The notes under the pieces are model-generated. The model saw only the letters and a program-made list of their open reading frames with translations. It was not told the origin of the DNA and did not search any database. From an uncultured Eubacteriales bacterium (GTDB lineage Bacteria > Bacillota > Clostridia > Christensenellales > CAG-314), in assembly GCA_900546875.1 (NCBI GenBank), contig URET01000007.1:1-48087 (forward strand): a stretch of DNA of 48,087 nt, written 5' to 3'. Below, one piece after another: positions 41,805-47,912 of the stretch. The translations under genes and the position numbers were made by a program. Position 1 is the first letter of the stretch; each line of letters opens with the position of its first letter.

Positions 41805-41860
41805 GTAAAAAAATATGTTTTAATTAACATGAGAACATTAAGTCCATATAAATATGTAAC

Positions 41861-41892
41861 AGGGAGCTCTGAATTTGAGCTTCCTTTTTTTG
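41861..41892 (+). terminator. terminator after the DUF2075 gene
   Basis: AGGGAGCTC (41861-41869) pairs with GAGCTTCCT (41877-41885, one G-U pair), followed by seven T residues. Confidence 0.9.
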
Positions 41893-41987
41893 ATGAAATT
41901 TTTGTAAAATTTTTGTGCAGACCACGTACTGACGGCAAAAAAGTGTCCTTTTATAAGTGAAGGGGTTATCAAAAGGAGGTAATGCTT

Positions 41988-41996
41988 ATGCGCTGA
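41988..41996 (+). other. two-codon minimal ORF, copy 1
   Basis: ATG-CGC-TGA, 7 bases after AAAAGGAGGT (41971-41980), an optimal ribosome binding site. It is conserved in the second repeat copy at 42133. It would encode only Met-Arg and may act as a leader that traps or positions ribosomes. Confidence 0.5.
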
Positions 41997-42132
41997 AAAA
42001 TGGCTATGCCGATGCGCTCAAAAGAAAATTCAGCAGAAAAATTTTTGTAAAATTTTTCCTGAAACCGTGTACTGACGAGAGAAAAGTGTCCTTTTATAAG
42101 TGAGGGGGATAAACAGAAAGGAGGTGGTGCGT

Positions 42133-42141
42133 ATGCGCTGA
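42133..42141 (+). other. two-codon minimal ORF, copy 2
   Basis: ATG-CGC-TGA, 7 bases after GGAGGT (42120-42125), equivalent to the copy at 41988. The sequence after the stop differs between copies and shows no shared reading frame, so the Met-Arg-stop itself is what is conserved. Confidence 0.5.
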
Positions 42142-42287
42142 AATAGGGCAAAGCCGATGAGTCAGAAAAGAAAATTCGGTGGCAGGAAGAAGGCAAAAAA
42201 CTGTTGCAAATACCCGAAAAAAGCAAGCAGGTAAAGAAAAATGCAACAAGGCATTTTTGAGGGGCGGTCGAGGCGCTCTCGAAAAAC

Positions 42288-42307
42288 AAGTGGGAAACCC
42301 ACTTTTT
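42288..42307 (+). terminator. possible attenuator just upstream of the 42333 gene
   Basis: AAGTGGG-AAA-CCCACTT (42288-42294, 42298-42304) ending in a T-tract lies 25 bases before a start codon. Placed after the minimal ORFs, it could be a conditional terminator. A smaller hairpin AATGC/GCATT lies around 42240-42256. Confidence 0.6.
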
Positions 42308-42332
42308 ACGCAAAAAAATAAGGAGAAAAGAA

Positions 42333-42614
42333 ATGAAGGAACAGAACAAATTGACCGGAAACGTACAGGTGAGTATCAGCGACGTTGAACTCACGCACAT
42401 GCTGAGCATGCTCGGCGAGCATCCGATGTATCGGTTCAACTACACGAAGGTTCTGGACAAAGTGCTGCAGGTAGGCGTAAGAACTCTGATGTTGGAACTT
42501 TACGGCATGGAGGGTTATCACGACGGGGAGACGGGCAAAACCGTAGACTTTACAGAATACCTCGATGGCATTATCGGGGAAGAAAAGCAAAGAGAGGAGG
42601 AGCGCGATGAGTAA
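42333..42614 (+). CDS. small element-borne protein of unknown function
   Basis: A 93-residue acidic protein starting at ATG 42333 with AAGGAG upstream. The middle (YNYTKVLDKVLQVGVRTLMLELYG-like helices) and basic/acidic composition recall small ribbon-helix-helix accessory proteins of mobile elements, but I cannot assign it firmly. It overlaps the next gene by 8 bases, so the two are translationally coupled and may form a complex. Confidence 0.7.
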   Translation: MKEQNKLTGNVQVSISDVELTHMLSMLGEHPMYRFNYTKVLDKVLQVGVRTLMLELYGMEGYHDGETGKTVDFTEYLDGIIGEEKQREEERDE

Positions 42615-43071
42615 GGAAAAAGAAATTACTGCGGGTGCGCGAAATTATATCCGCATCACGAACCCCGGAATTGCGGACAAGCTCAACGAGCTGTATCAGA
42701 GCGAGGAGTTTAATTGCAATTTCAACCGGCTCATCAACGATCTGGTCGAAAAGGGATTGGAGGCGTATTTTCCGGAAGAAAAGAGCGGCGAAACGCCGGA
42801 GACAGTGGAGACGCTTCGGGAAAAGAAAAAGAACGAAGAGGAGCAGATCGTGGAGTATCTGGAAGAGCTGGTCAATCTGATGAAAGAGAACATCGTTTAT
42901 CTGTCGATCGTGAAATCGATTGTATCCTCGCTCTTCAACGGCAAGGTCGCGGAGCTGGACGGGCAGCCTTTACCTAAGCGAACGTTTGAGGGCGGCGGGT
43001 ATCGGTTTACGCCCGATTATCTGAAGGGATACGAACTTCGCGCGTTCAAGGAGATTGACGGCGACAAGTAA
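42607..43071 (+). CDS. element-borne protein with ribbon-helix-helix-like N-terminus
   Basis: A 154-residue protein. The first 50 residues (ARNYIRITNPGIADKLNEL, then NFNRLINDLVEKGLEAYF) have a beta strand followed by two helices, as in plasmid and transposon accessory DNA-binding proteins. An acidic helical stretch (about 60-105) and a short tail follow. I start at ATG 42607, preceded by AGAGGAGG; the ORF is open further upstream but only inside the previous gene. The exact role is unknown; mobilisation or element control is likely. Confidence 0.72.
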   Translation: MSKEKEITAGARNYIRITNPGIADKLNELYQSEEFNCNFNRLINDLVEKGLEAYFPEEKSGETPETVETLREKKKNEEEQIVEYLEELVNLMKENIVYLSIVKSIVSSLFNGKVAELDGQPLPKRTFEGGGYRFTPDYLKGYELRAFKEIDGDK

Positions 43072-43104
43072 AACAGAAAAGTTTGTAAAATTTTCAAAAA
43101 CAGC

Positions 43105-43133
43105 TTGACTTGCGCCTTCGTAATAAGTATAAT
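43105..43133 (+). promoter_or_regulatory. promoter of the tnpV-like operon
   Basis: -35 TTGACT (43105-43110), 17-base spacer, perfect -10 TATAAT (43128-43133). Confidence 0.85.
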
Positions 43134-43145
43134 AAAAATACATAG

Positions 43146-43159
43146 TCGTATATATACGA
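43146..43159 (+). promoter_or_regulatory. 14-bp perfect palindrome, candidate operator
   Basis: TCGTATATATACGA lies just after the expected start site of the 43105 promoter. A small dimeric regulator encoded nearby (42607 or 43680) could bind it. Confidence 0.55.
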
Positions 43160-43183
43160 AATGCATAAAACGGAGGGTAAGAG

Positions 43184-43555
43184 ATGACGAAAGAAGAATT
43201 GGAGAAAAAATCCGAGACGGAAGGACTGACGGCGGAAGAGGTAACGGAGTATCGGAAACTTGTAAAACCTGTGCGGCACGTTTACGGCAAATACGGGACG
43301 ATGAAGAAAAAATATCTGGAAGAGCATGATTGGGTAAAAACAGCGGCGCTCGGGAAAGATTTGCCCGAATATCTGCACGCGATCGACAGAGCGGCGGATG
43401 ACCTCTACGAAACCATGTATGAAAAGCTGAAGAAAGACGAGCGCTTCCGAAGAACGGGAAACTTCCTTGAAGACGTCAGGCGTGAAAATGCGGTAAAAAG
43501 CATCATCGAGGAAGAGATTCTTTCCGAACTCATCTACGGGGAGGCTGAATTATGA
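43184..43555 (+). CDS. TnpV-like transposon protein
   Basis: A 123-residue, charged, mostly helical protein. The segment YGTMKKKYLEEHDW, then LPEYLHAIDRAADDLYETMYEKL and the ending IIEEEILSELIY follow the layout of TnpV proteins found on clostridial mobilisable transposons. Its function is not known; it is a hallmark of such elements. CGGAGGG precedes ATG 43184. It overlaps the next small gene by 4 bases (ATGA). Confidence 0.72.
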   Translation: MTKEELEKKSETEGLTAEEVTEYRKLVKPVRHVYGKYGTMKKKYLEEHDWVKTAALGKDLPEYLHAIDRAADDLYETMYEKLKKDERFRRTGNFLEDVRRENAVKSIIEEEILSELIYGEAEL

Positions 43556-43668
43556 AAGTTTTACGGATCATAGGGGCGGCGGCGAGCTTTGTTATGGCAG
43601 GCTTGCTGATTGCAGGAAATTTGATCATGAACGCAATCGGCGCACTGATATGTATAATTGAAAAGTGA
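43552..43668 (+). CDS. 38-residue hydrophobic membrane peptide
   Basis: A small gene whose ATG 43552 overlaps the tnpV-like stop as ATGA, with GGGGAGG upstream. The peptide begins MKVLRIIGAAASFVMAGL, then LLIAGNLIMNAIGALICII, and is one long membrane helix with positive N-terminus and a charged end. Good ribosome binding site and coupling support translation. The next gene follows after 11 bases. The function is unknown; a type I toxin-like peptide or a membrane tether are possibilities. Confidence 0.6.
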   Translation: MKVLRIIGAAASFVMAGLLIAGNLIMNAIGALICIIEK

Positions 43669-43679
43669 GGAACGGAACT

Positions 43680-43901
43680 ATGGTAACGAAAAAAGAAGAT
43701 ACGCCCGCAAGGCTTGCAAAGAGAAGGTATGAAGAGAAAAACAAAGAGAAGCGGCAGGAAAAGAGCGGCAATTTTCAGACGATGATTCCGCGCGAACTTC
43801 TGAATGAGATCAATGCCTTTCTGAAAGAGAACCGTATTTCCAAAGTGGATTTTATCAGGCGCGCCTATGAACTCATGAAAACGGAACACAGCGGAATGTA
43901 G
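43680..43901 (+). CDS. small ribbon-helix-helix-like DNA-binding protein
   Basis: A 73-residue basic protein. After a lysine/arginine-rich N-terminus (about residues 1-32) comes NFQTMIPRELLNEINAFLKE followed by NRISKVDFIRRAYELM, which reads as strand-helix-helix of an Arc/MetJ-type dimer. I start at ATG 43680 with GAGGAAC upstream; GTG 43665 is an alternative. It may bind the palindrome at 43146. The 230 bases after it hold no clear gene but include hairpins at 43918-43931 and 43966-43988. Confidence 0.68.
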   Translation: MVTKKEDTPARLAKRRYEEKNKEKRQEKSGNFQTMIPRELLNEINAFLKENRISKVDFIRRAYELMKTEHSGM

Positions 43902-44131
43902 CGATACACTTTACACACCCGTAATATCGGGAATTGATAGGGAGTATTTTGTGATAGGGGAGCCGCGCGCATCTTTCCGCTATGCGCGTGAGTGGTAAAA
44001 CAACGGGAAAAGCAAGGCAACGGAGAGTAGTCGGCAACAGAATGATAATGAAAGACAGAGCCGCATCGGCATAAAAAAGAGAAGACAAAAATCCCGATCC
44101 TTGCGACCTATAAGGCAAAAACAGACGGAAG

Positions 44132-44317
44132 TTGAATTACAGTCAGAGGACGGATAACGAGACAAAAGAGGTTATAAAGAAATTAAGTGAAGATTACGAT
44201 AAGAGGCTGGTGGCAGTAAAGTTTCTGAAAGTGCTTTGCAGAAAAGGCATTCTGCCCGGCGAAGTGATGGGAAAACTGATTCTGCGCGAAAGAAAGCTTA
44301 TGAAGGAGGACGAATGA
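44132..44317 (+). CDS. small protein preceding the serine recombinase
   Basis: A frame of 61 codons ending in TGA 44315-44317, overlapping the recombinase ATG (ATGA). The protein is helical and charged (ETKEVIKKLSEDYDKRLVAV, then CRKGILPGEVMGKLILRERK). Short ORFs in this position are common in serine-recombinase elements, and this one may aid translation of the recombinase. The start is uncertain: TTG 44132 is the first usable codon and has only a weak, too-close GGAAG. Confidence 0.5.
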   Translation: MNYSQRTDNETKEVIKKLSEDYDKRLVAVKFLKVLCRKGILPGEVMGKLILRERKLMKEDE

Positions 44318-45939
44318 TAAGGTACAGATTCAGAGACAGAAAAATGGTCTTTTACGGGCGAGTATCGACCGAGCACGAAGCGCAGCTCTCCGCCCTTGAA
44401 AATCAGATGCAGTGGTATGACGACCAATTAAAGTATCATCCCAACTGGACGCTGTGCGGAAGATATATCGATCAGGGAATCACGGGCACACAGGCAAAAA
44501 AGCGACCGGCATTCCTGAAGATGATGGCAGACGCGAGGGAGGGCAAGTTCGATTTAATCGTAACCCGTGAGGTCTGCCGATTTGCGAGGAACACCGTCGA
44601 TACCCTTGTGGCAACGAGAGAACTCAAAAATATCAACGTCGAGGTGTATTTTGTGGAAGACAACATCTGGACGATGGACGGCGACGGAGAACTCAGGCTT
44701 ACAATTATGGCGACGCTCGCGCAAGACGAGAGCCGCAAGATTTCCGAGCGCGTGAAGGCGGGGCAGCAGGTCAGCCGCATGAATAAAATGCTCTACGGCA
44801 ACGGAAACATTCTAGGTTATAAGCGCGTGGGCGATACGTATGTCATAGAGCCCGAACAGGCGGAGACGGTTCGTATGATTTACGGCTGGTATCTGCAGGG
44901 CGACGGCATGCGGACGATCATGGGGAAACTCATCGAGAACAAAAGAAAGTGTGCGAGCGGCATCGTCAGATGGGATACGACCAAGGTTTCGCGCGTGCTG
45001 CATAACGCTACCTATATGGGTTATATCGGGTACAACAAGTCGTACAGAAACAACTTTCTCGATCAGAAGATTATTCATAACAAGGAAGAAGATTACGTAC
45101 TCGTAAAGGGAGATTTCGAACCGATCATTCCCAAGGACGTGTGGTACGCTTGCAGAGATCTGCGGCTGGACAGGTCAACGACGGTGCCTGCTCTTGTAAA
45201 GAGCAAGCAGAAGAGAATCGGTGTAACGCCGTCGACCGACGTGTGGACAAACAAATTGCGCTGTGCGTGCGGTTCTAAATTTAAACGTTATAAATGGCGG
45301 CAGGATAAGGACGGACAAAGGCATTTCGGTTACAGTTGCTATTCGCGTTTTAACAACGGCAGTGCGGAAAAGCGTCAGGAACTCGGGCTCGATACCGAGG
45401 GGTATTGCGACATGCCTTCCGTGAACGAGACGAAACTCGACGTCATGGCGGCGGTGCTTTTCGACAATATTATTGAGAATAAAGAAGACGTGATCGAAGA
45501 GGCGGTAAAGACGCTGAATGAAACGCTTAAAGAGATTCGGACGGAGAGCAAGCGCGATTTTTCGGGATACCAAATGCGAATTGAAAAGGCGGAAAAGAAA
45601 CTGGATACTCTTCTTGCCATGCGGGCGGACGGGGAAATAAGCAAGGAATAATACGTTCGGGTAAAGGCGAGATGCGATCAGGAGATCAAGGAATTAAAGG
45701 ACGCCATGCTCGCAAGCGCGCAGGATCACCCGAAAGAAGAGAGTATCGACATGGATTACGTCCGCGACCTGCTCGGAAGGCTCACCTTAAACGAAAACGG
45801 AAAGGCGGACAAAGACGTGCTGACGGAGTTCATCGATACCGTTACGGTAGAGAAGGACAATATCTTCCTGTGGGGCCTGTGGCTGAGGAATAAGCCGACG
45901 TATTTTAGGATGACAACGGAAGGGCGCGGAAGAAAATGA
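44314..45939 (+). pseudogene. large serine recombinase with an in-frame stop
   Basis: ATG 44314 (AAGGAGG upstream) opens a serine integrase: catalytic Ser18 in FYGRVSTEHE, the resolvase core to about residue 145 (VTREVCRFARN, EDNIWTMDGDG), the recombinase domain (LYGNGNILGYKR and on) and a zinc ribbon (LRCACGSKFKRY, CYSRF, GYCDMPS). Translation halts at TAA 45649-45651 after 445 residues. The same frame continues without a shift for 95 codons more (YVRVKARCDQEIKELKDAM through MTTEGRGRK), which matches the expected C-terminal coiled coil and tail, to TGA 45937-45939. The intact length would be 541. A GAA-to-TAA change explains it. The truncated protein may be inactive. Confidence 0.9.
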
Positions 45940-45986
45940 CGGCGCGTTGCGAAGAGGGAGAAACGTCCCCGAAAAGCAACGCGCCG
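45940..45986 (+). terminator. large hairpin after the recombinase gene
   Basis: Perfect 11-bp arms CGGCGCGTTGC (45940-45950) and GCAACGCGCCG (45976-45986) enclose 25 bases, followed by CCCC-GAAAT-GGGG. No T-run follows. It could slow transcription out of the element or serve as a structure near attP. Confidence 0.5.
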
Positions 45987-46038
45987 CCCCCGAAATGGGG
46001 TAAAAACGGCCGTTTGCTCTCTGCGGGCTGTAGCCGGG

Positions 46039-46063
46039 ACAGGCAAATATTAAACGTCCGAGG
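46039..46063 (+). repeat. right attachment site (attR)
   Basis: Matches attL at 24 of 25 bases. The chromosomal sequence continues with TAA at 46064-46066, in frame with the ppdK end when the element is removed. Confidence 0.9.
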
Positions 46064-46115
46064 TAAACATATATAGTGGTTTAACTAAATTGTACCACAA
46101 GATATTGTGTTTTTA

Positions 46116-46148
46116 GGGCTTACCCCGATAATGGGGTAAGCCCTTTTT
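46116..46148 (+). terminator. displaced terminator of ppdK
   Basis: Perfect 11-bp stem GGGCTTACCCC / GGGGTAAGCCC (46116-46126, 46133-46143) with a 6-base loop and TTTTT. In the uninterrupted chromosome it would lie about 50 bases after the ppdK stop, the natural place for its terminator. Confidence 0.9.
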
Positions 46149-46208
46149 CTGTGCTGAAAATGCTCTGAAACAGGCTTTAAAAGCGTTATTTCCATATAAG
46201 TTGAACAC

Positions 46209-46237
46209 TTGATTTTTACTATAAGATATGGTATAGT
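46209..46237 (+). promoter_or_regulatory. promoter of the IstA-like gene
   Basis: -35 TTGATT (46209-46214), 17-base spacer, -10 TATAGT (46232-46237). Confidence 0.7.
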
Positions 46238-46259
46238 ATAGGCAGGGTGAGGTAACAAA

Positions 46260-46814
46260 ATGACGGATTATAAGTCAATACTTTTGTATTTTTATAAAGG
46301 GAATACAAATACGCAGATAGCTACCATTTGCGGTTGTTCGCGTACAACTGTCATCAAGACAATAAAAAGGGCAAAGGAATTGAATTTGAAATTGCCTCTA
46401 CCGGCTACTCTGCGCGATTCTGATTTGTATTTAATGCTTTACCCCAAAAGAGGTAAAAGAAAGGGATACTATATACCGGATATTCACAGCATAGAAAAAG
46501 ACCGCAAAAAGCGTAGGTTTTCTAAATTTCGTGCTTGGCAAAAATACTGCCGTGTTGCCAAAAGAGAAGGGTATAAAGCATACAGTAAATCAAGATTTTA
46601 CAGTCTATTTCATGAATATGGCTCTGCGGGTGCGAGGTTTCATGTAAAAAAGAGCAAGAATATAGGCGACATACTTGGGTTTGCATTGTTGCAGAGCAGA
46701 TACTCAAACGATGCTGCTTCTTTTGAACTTGTTGAAAAACAAATGGACGATTGGTGTAAAGAGCGAAGATTGGATAAATATAAGATCTGGGATTTGAGGG
46801 TAGCAGGATTTTAG
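46260..46814 (+). CDS. truncated IS21 IstA-like transposase N-terminus
   Basis: A 184-residue protein. The first 130 residues follow IstA of IS21-type elements: a helix-turn-helix (FYKGNTNTQIATICGCSRTT, then VIKTIKRAKEL), the LPLPATLRDSDLYLMLYPK linker and YSKSRFYSLFHEYG. The DDE catalytic core that should follow is absent; after AGARFHVKKSKN the sequence changes to an unrelated 50-residue tail ending LDKYKIWDLRVAGF. No istB is near. It has a GTGAGG ribosome binding site and a promoter, so it may be expressed as a DNA-binding remnant, or be a domesticated regulator. Confidence 0.65.
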   Translation: MTDYKSILLYFYKGNTNTQIATICGCSRTTVIKTIKRAKELNLKLPLPATLRDSDLYLMLYPKRGKRKGYYIPDIHSIEKDRKKRRFSKFRAWQKYCRVAKREGYKAYSKSRFYSLFHEYGSAGARFHVKKSKNIGDILGFALLQSRYSNDAASFELVEKQMDDWCKERRLDKYKIWDLRVAGF

Positions 46815-46833
46815 TACAAATTTTTTAAGTAGG

Positions 46834-46873
46834 TGTCAATATGGTTGACATAAGGCTCCGTTTATCATATAAT
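46834..46873 (+). promoter_or_regulatory. promoter and palindrome of the AbrB-hydrolase operon
   Basis: Perfect -35 TTGACA (46845-46850), 17-base spacer, perfect -10 TATAAT (46868-46873). The inverted repeat TGTCAA-TATGG-TTGACA (46834-46850) includes the -35, so a bound regulator would block the promoter. Confidence 0.8.
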
Positions 46874-46920
46874 TCATACAAATATGAAAAGTGTGGAATA
46901 TATGAGGAGGTAAAACAAAA

Positions 46921-47145
46921 GTGGAAATTCCCAAAGGACATTTTATCTTCGGTACAGTAAAGGTGGGAGAACGCGGACAGATCGTCATTCCGCGCGAGGC
47001 GCGAGATAAATTCAATATAAAGGCGGGCGATACGCTTCTTGTGCTCGGCGACGAAAAGTGGGGTATTGCCGTGACCAAATCGGACGTATTGCAGAAATTC
47101 GCGTCGGACATCTTTCAGAAGATGGAGGACGGCAGCGATGAGTGA
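46921..47145 (+). CDS. AbrB/SpoVT family DNA-binding protein
   Basis: A 74-residue swapped-hairpin regulator. The family signature runs GTVKVGERGQIVIPREARDK (about residues 11-30), then FNIKAGDTLLVLGDEKWGIA. GTG 46921 is preceded by GAGGAGG. It is a dimeric transition-state-type regulator, probably acting on its own operon. It overlaps the next gene by 8 bases, a pairing often seen in gut Clostridia (family knowledge, not tested here). Confidence 0.9.
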   Translation: MEIPKGHFIFGTVKVGERGQIVIPREARDKFNIKAGDTLLVLGDEKWGIAVTKSDVLQKFASDIFQKMEDGSDE

Positions 47146-47746
47146 GTTTGAAAACACAAATCTGCCTTTTCTGGAGCAGGACTGTATTGAAACTTTCGGG
47201 AAAGAGCGTGGGAAAAAGATATTCGGTAAAACGCTTGAAATTTACAGAGAACTTACCCGTAAAGCCGACTACCGCAATAACGAGGCAATCAGGTGTCATA
47301 TGACGGCAAAGCTCTTTCCTGCTATGAGTTACTATAAAGCATTGCAGGCTTTTGGAATTGACGACGCTGTAGAAAAGGTCAGAAAGGAAACGCACAAAGC
47401 CGCCCTTATGAACAAGCAGAATAACGCAAAGTTTGTGCGCATGCCGTTCGTTTTTACAATGTACCGGATGGGCGTGAAAAAGCACATGGCCAAGAACTTT
47501 CCGCCTGAAGGCTGGGAAACGGAGTGGGTTCGTTGCGACGGAAAAGAAATACACTTCAATCTTCGTTCATGCTTGTATCACGATATTTGCGTTGAGAAGG
47601 GTTGCCCGGAATTATGCCGAGTATATTGCGAAAACGACAACATCGCCTTTTCCGGGCTTATGCCGAAGATACGCTTTGAAAGAGCAGGAACGATCGGTGA
47701 AGGCGCAGCTTGCTGCGATTTTCATTTTATTAACGCAAAAAAGTAA
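47138..47746 (+). CDS. L-2-amino-thiazoline-4-carboxylic acid hydrolase family protein
   Basis: A 202-residue protein of the ATC hydrolase family, named for an enzyme that opens L-2-amino-thiazoline-4-carboxylate to N-carbamoyl-cysteine. Family features are a helical N-terminal half and cysteine/histidine-rich C-terminal segments: FNLRSCLYHDICVEKGC, LCRVYCENDNIAFSG and the terminal GEGAACCDFHF. Most members are of unproven substrate, so the name is a family label. It is coupled to the AbrB-type regulator and followed by a strong terminator. Confidence 0.82.
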   Translation: MSEFENTNLPFLEQDCIETFGKERGKKIFGKTLEIYRELTRKADYRNNEAIRCHMTAKLFPAMSYYKALQAFGIDDAVEKVRKETHKAALMNKQNNAKFVRMPFVFTMYRMGVKKHMAKNFPPEGWETEWVRCDGKEIHFNLRSCLYHDICVEKGCPELCRVYCENDNIAFSGLMPKIRFERAGTIGEGAACCDFHFINAKK

Positions 47747-47773
47747 GCCGATAAAAATTGAATCATATGTAAT

Positions 47774-47807
47774 ATAGCGGAGAGCAAGCAGTCTCCGCTA
47801 TTTTTTT
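47774..47807 (+). terminator. terminator of the AbrB-hydrolase operon
   Basis: Perfect 10-bp stem ATAGCGGAGA / TCTCCGCTAT (47774-47783, 47792-47801) with an 8-base loop and a run of seven T residues. Confidence 0.93.
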
Positions 47808-47840
47808 GCGAAAAATTTTTTAATTATCGCCGCAAAACTC

Positions 47841-47899
47841 TTGACAGAAGAGGAGCATATAATTATAATGATAATCGAATTATCGGTAATTAGATTATC
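47841..47899 (+). promoter_or_regulatory. promoter and operator of the TetR gene
   Basis: Perfect -35 TTGACA (47841-47846), 17-base spacer, perfect -10 TATAAT (47864-47869). Directly downstream, at +1, lies a nested palindrome: GATAATC (47870-47876) / GATTATC (47893-47899) enclosing AATTA-TCGG-TAATT. It is a likely autoregulatory TetR operator. Confidence 0.8.
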
Positions 47900-47912
47900 G
47901 TAGGAGGTAAGC

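Larger units (their letters stand above)
41896..42180 (+). repeat. two tandem 143-bp repeats in a leader region
   Basis: The copy starting at 41896 recurs at 42039 with an offset of 143, shifting to 145 near the 3' end. Best-conserved blocks are AAATTTTTGTAAAATTTTT, GTACTGACG, AAAGTGTCCTTTTATAAGTG, the ribosome binding site AAGGAGGT, and TATGCGCTGAAA. They precede the small-gene backbone of the element. Confidence 0.88.
31561..46063. mobile_element. integrative element carrying a defence island, inserted in the 3' end of ppdK
   Basis: About 14.5 kb bounded by direct repeats 31561-31578 and 46046-46063. A large serine recombinase gene lies next to the right end and points towards it, the usual arrangement. 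Cargo: Xre, GIY-YIG/EVE nuclease, membrane protein and TIR; Fic; Xre, HamA and HamB; a dead deformylase gene; a PD-(D/E)XK DUF2075 helicase; then backbone-like small DNA-binding, TnpV-like and membrane proteins. No relaxase, coupling protein, replication or capsid genes were seen, so it is at most mobilisable or depends on its own recombinase. Several cargo genes, above all hamA-hamB, are much more AT-rich than the host operons. Confidence 0.88.
45936..46076 (+). pseudogene. 5' half of the ORF split by integration
   Basis: ATG 45936 overlaps the original recombinase stop as ATGA, a common coupling arrangement. The frame reads through the att core (MTARCEEGETSPKSNAPPP and on) and in the integrated state leaves the element after codon 43 and stops at TAG 46074. 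If the ends are joined at att the frame continues into 31579-31723, total 273 bases or 90 codons plus stop. Part of this stretch also forms the hairpin at 45940-45986. Confidence 0.45.

Noticed and set aside
42133..42234. Selenocysteine or other recoding of the TGA in ATG-CGC-TGA so that a longer basic protein is made
   Set aside because: The two repeat copies do not conserve the reading frame after TGA and no SECIS-like hairpin follows the stop in a shared position.
43918..43988. Origin of transfer
   Set aside because: Two small hairpins lie here, but no relaxase gene or recognisable nick motif is present, so I do not call an oriT.
45649..45651. Programmed readthrough of the recombinase TAA
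   Set aside because: Possible but without support: no conserved readthrough context is evident, and a single G-to-T nonsense change is the simpler explanation.
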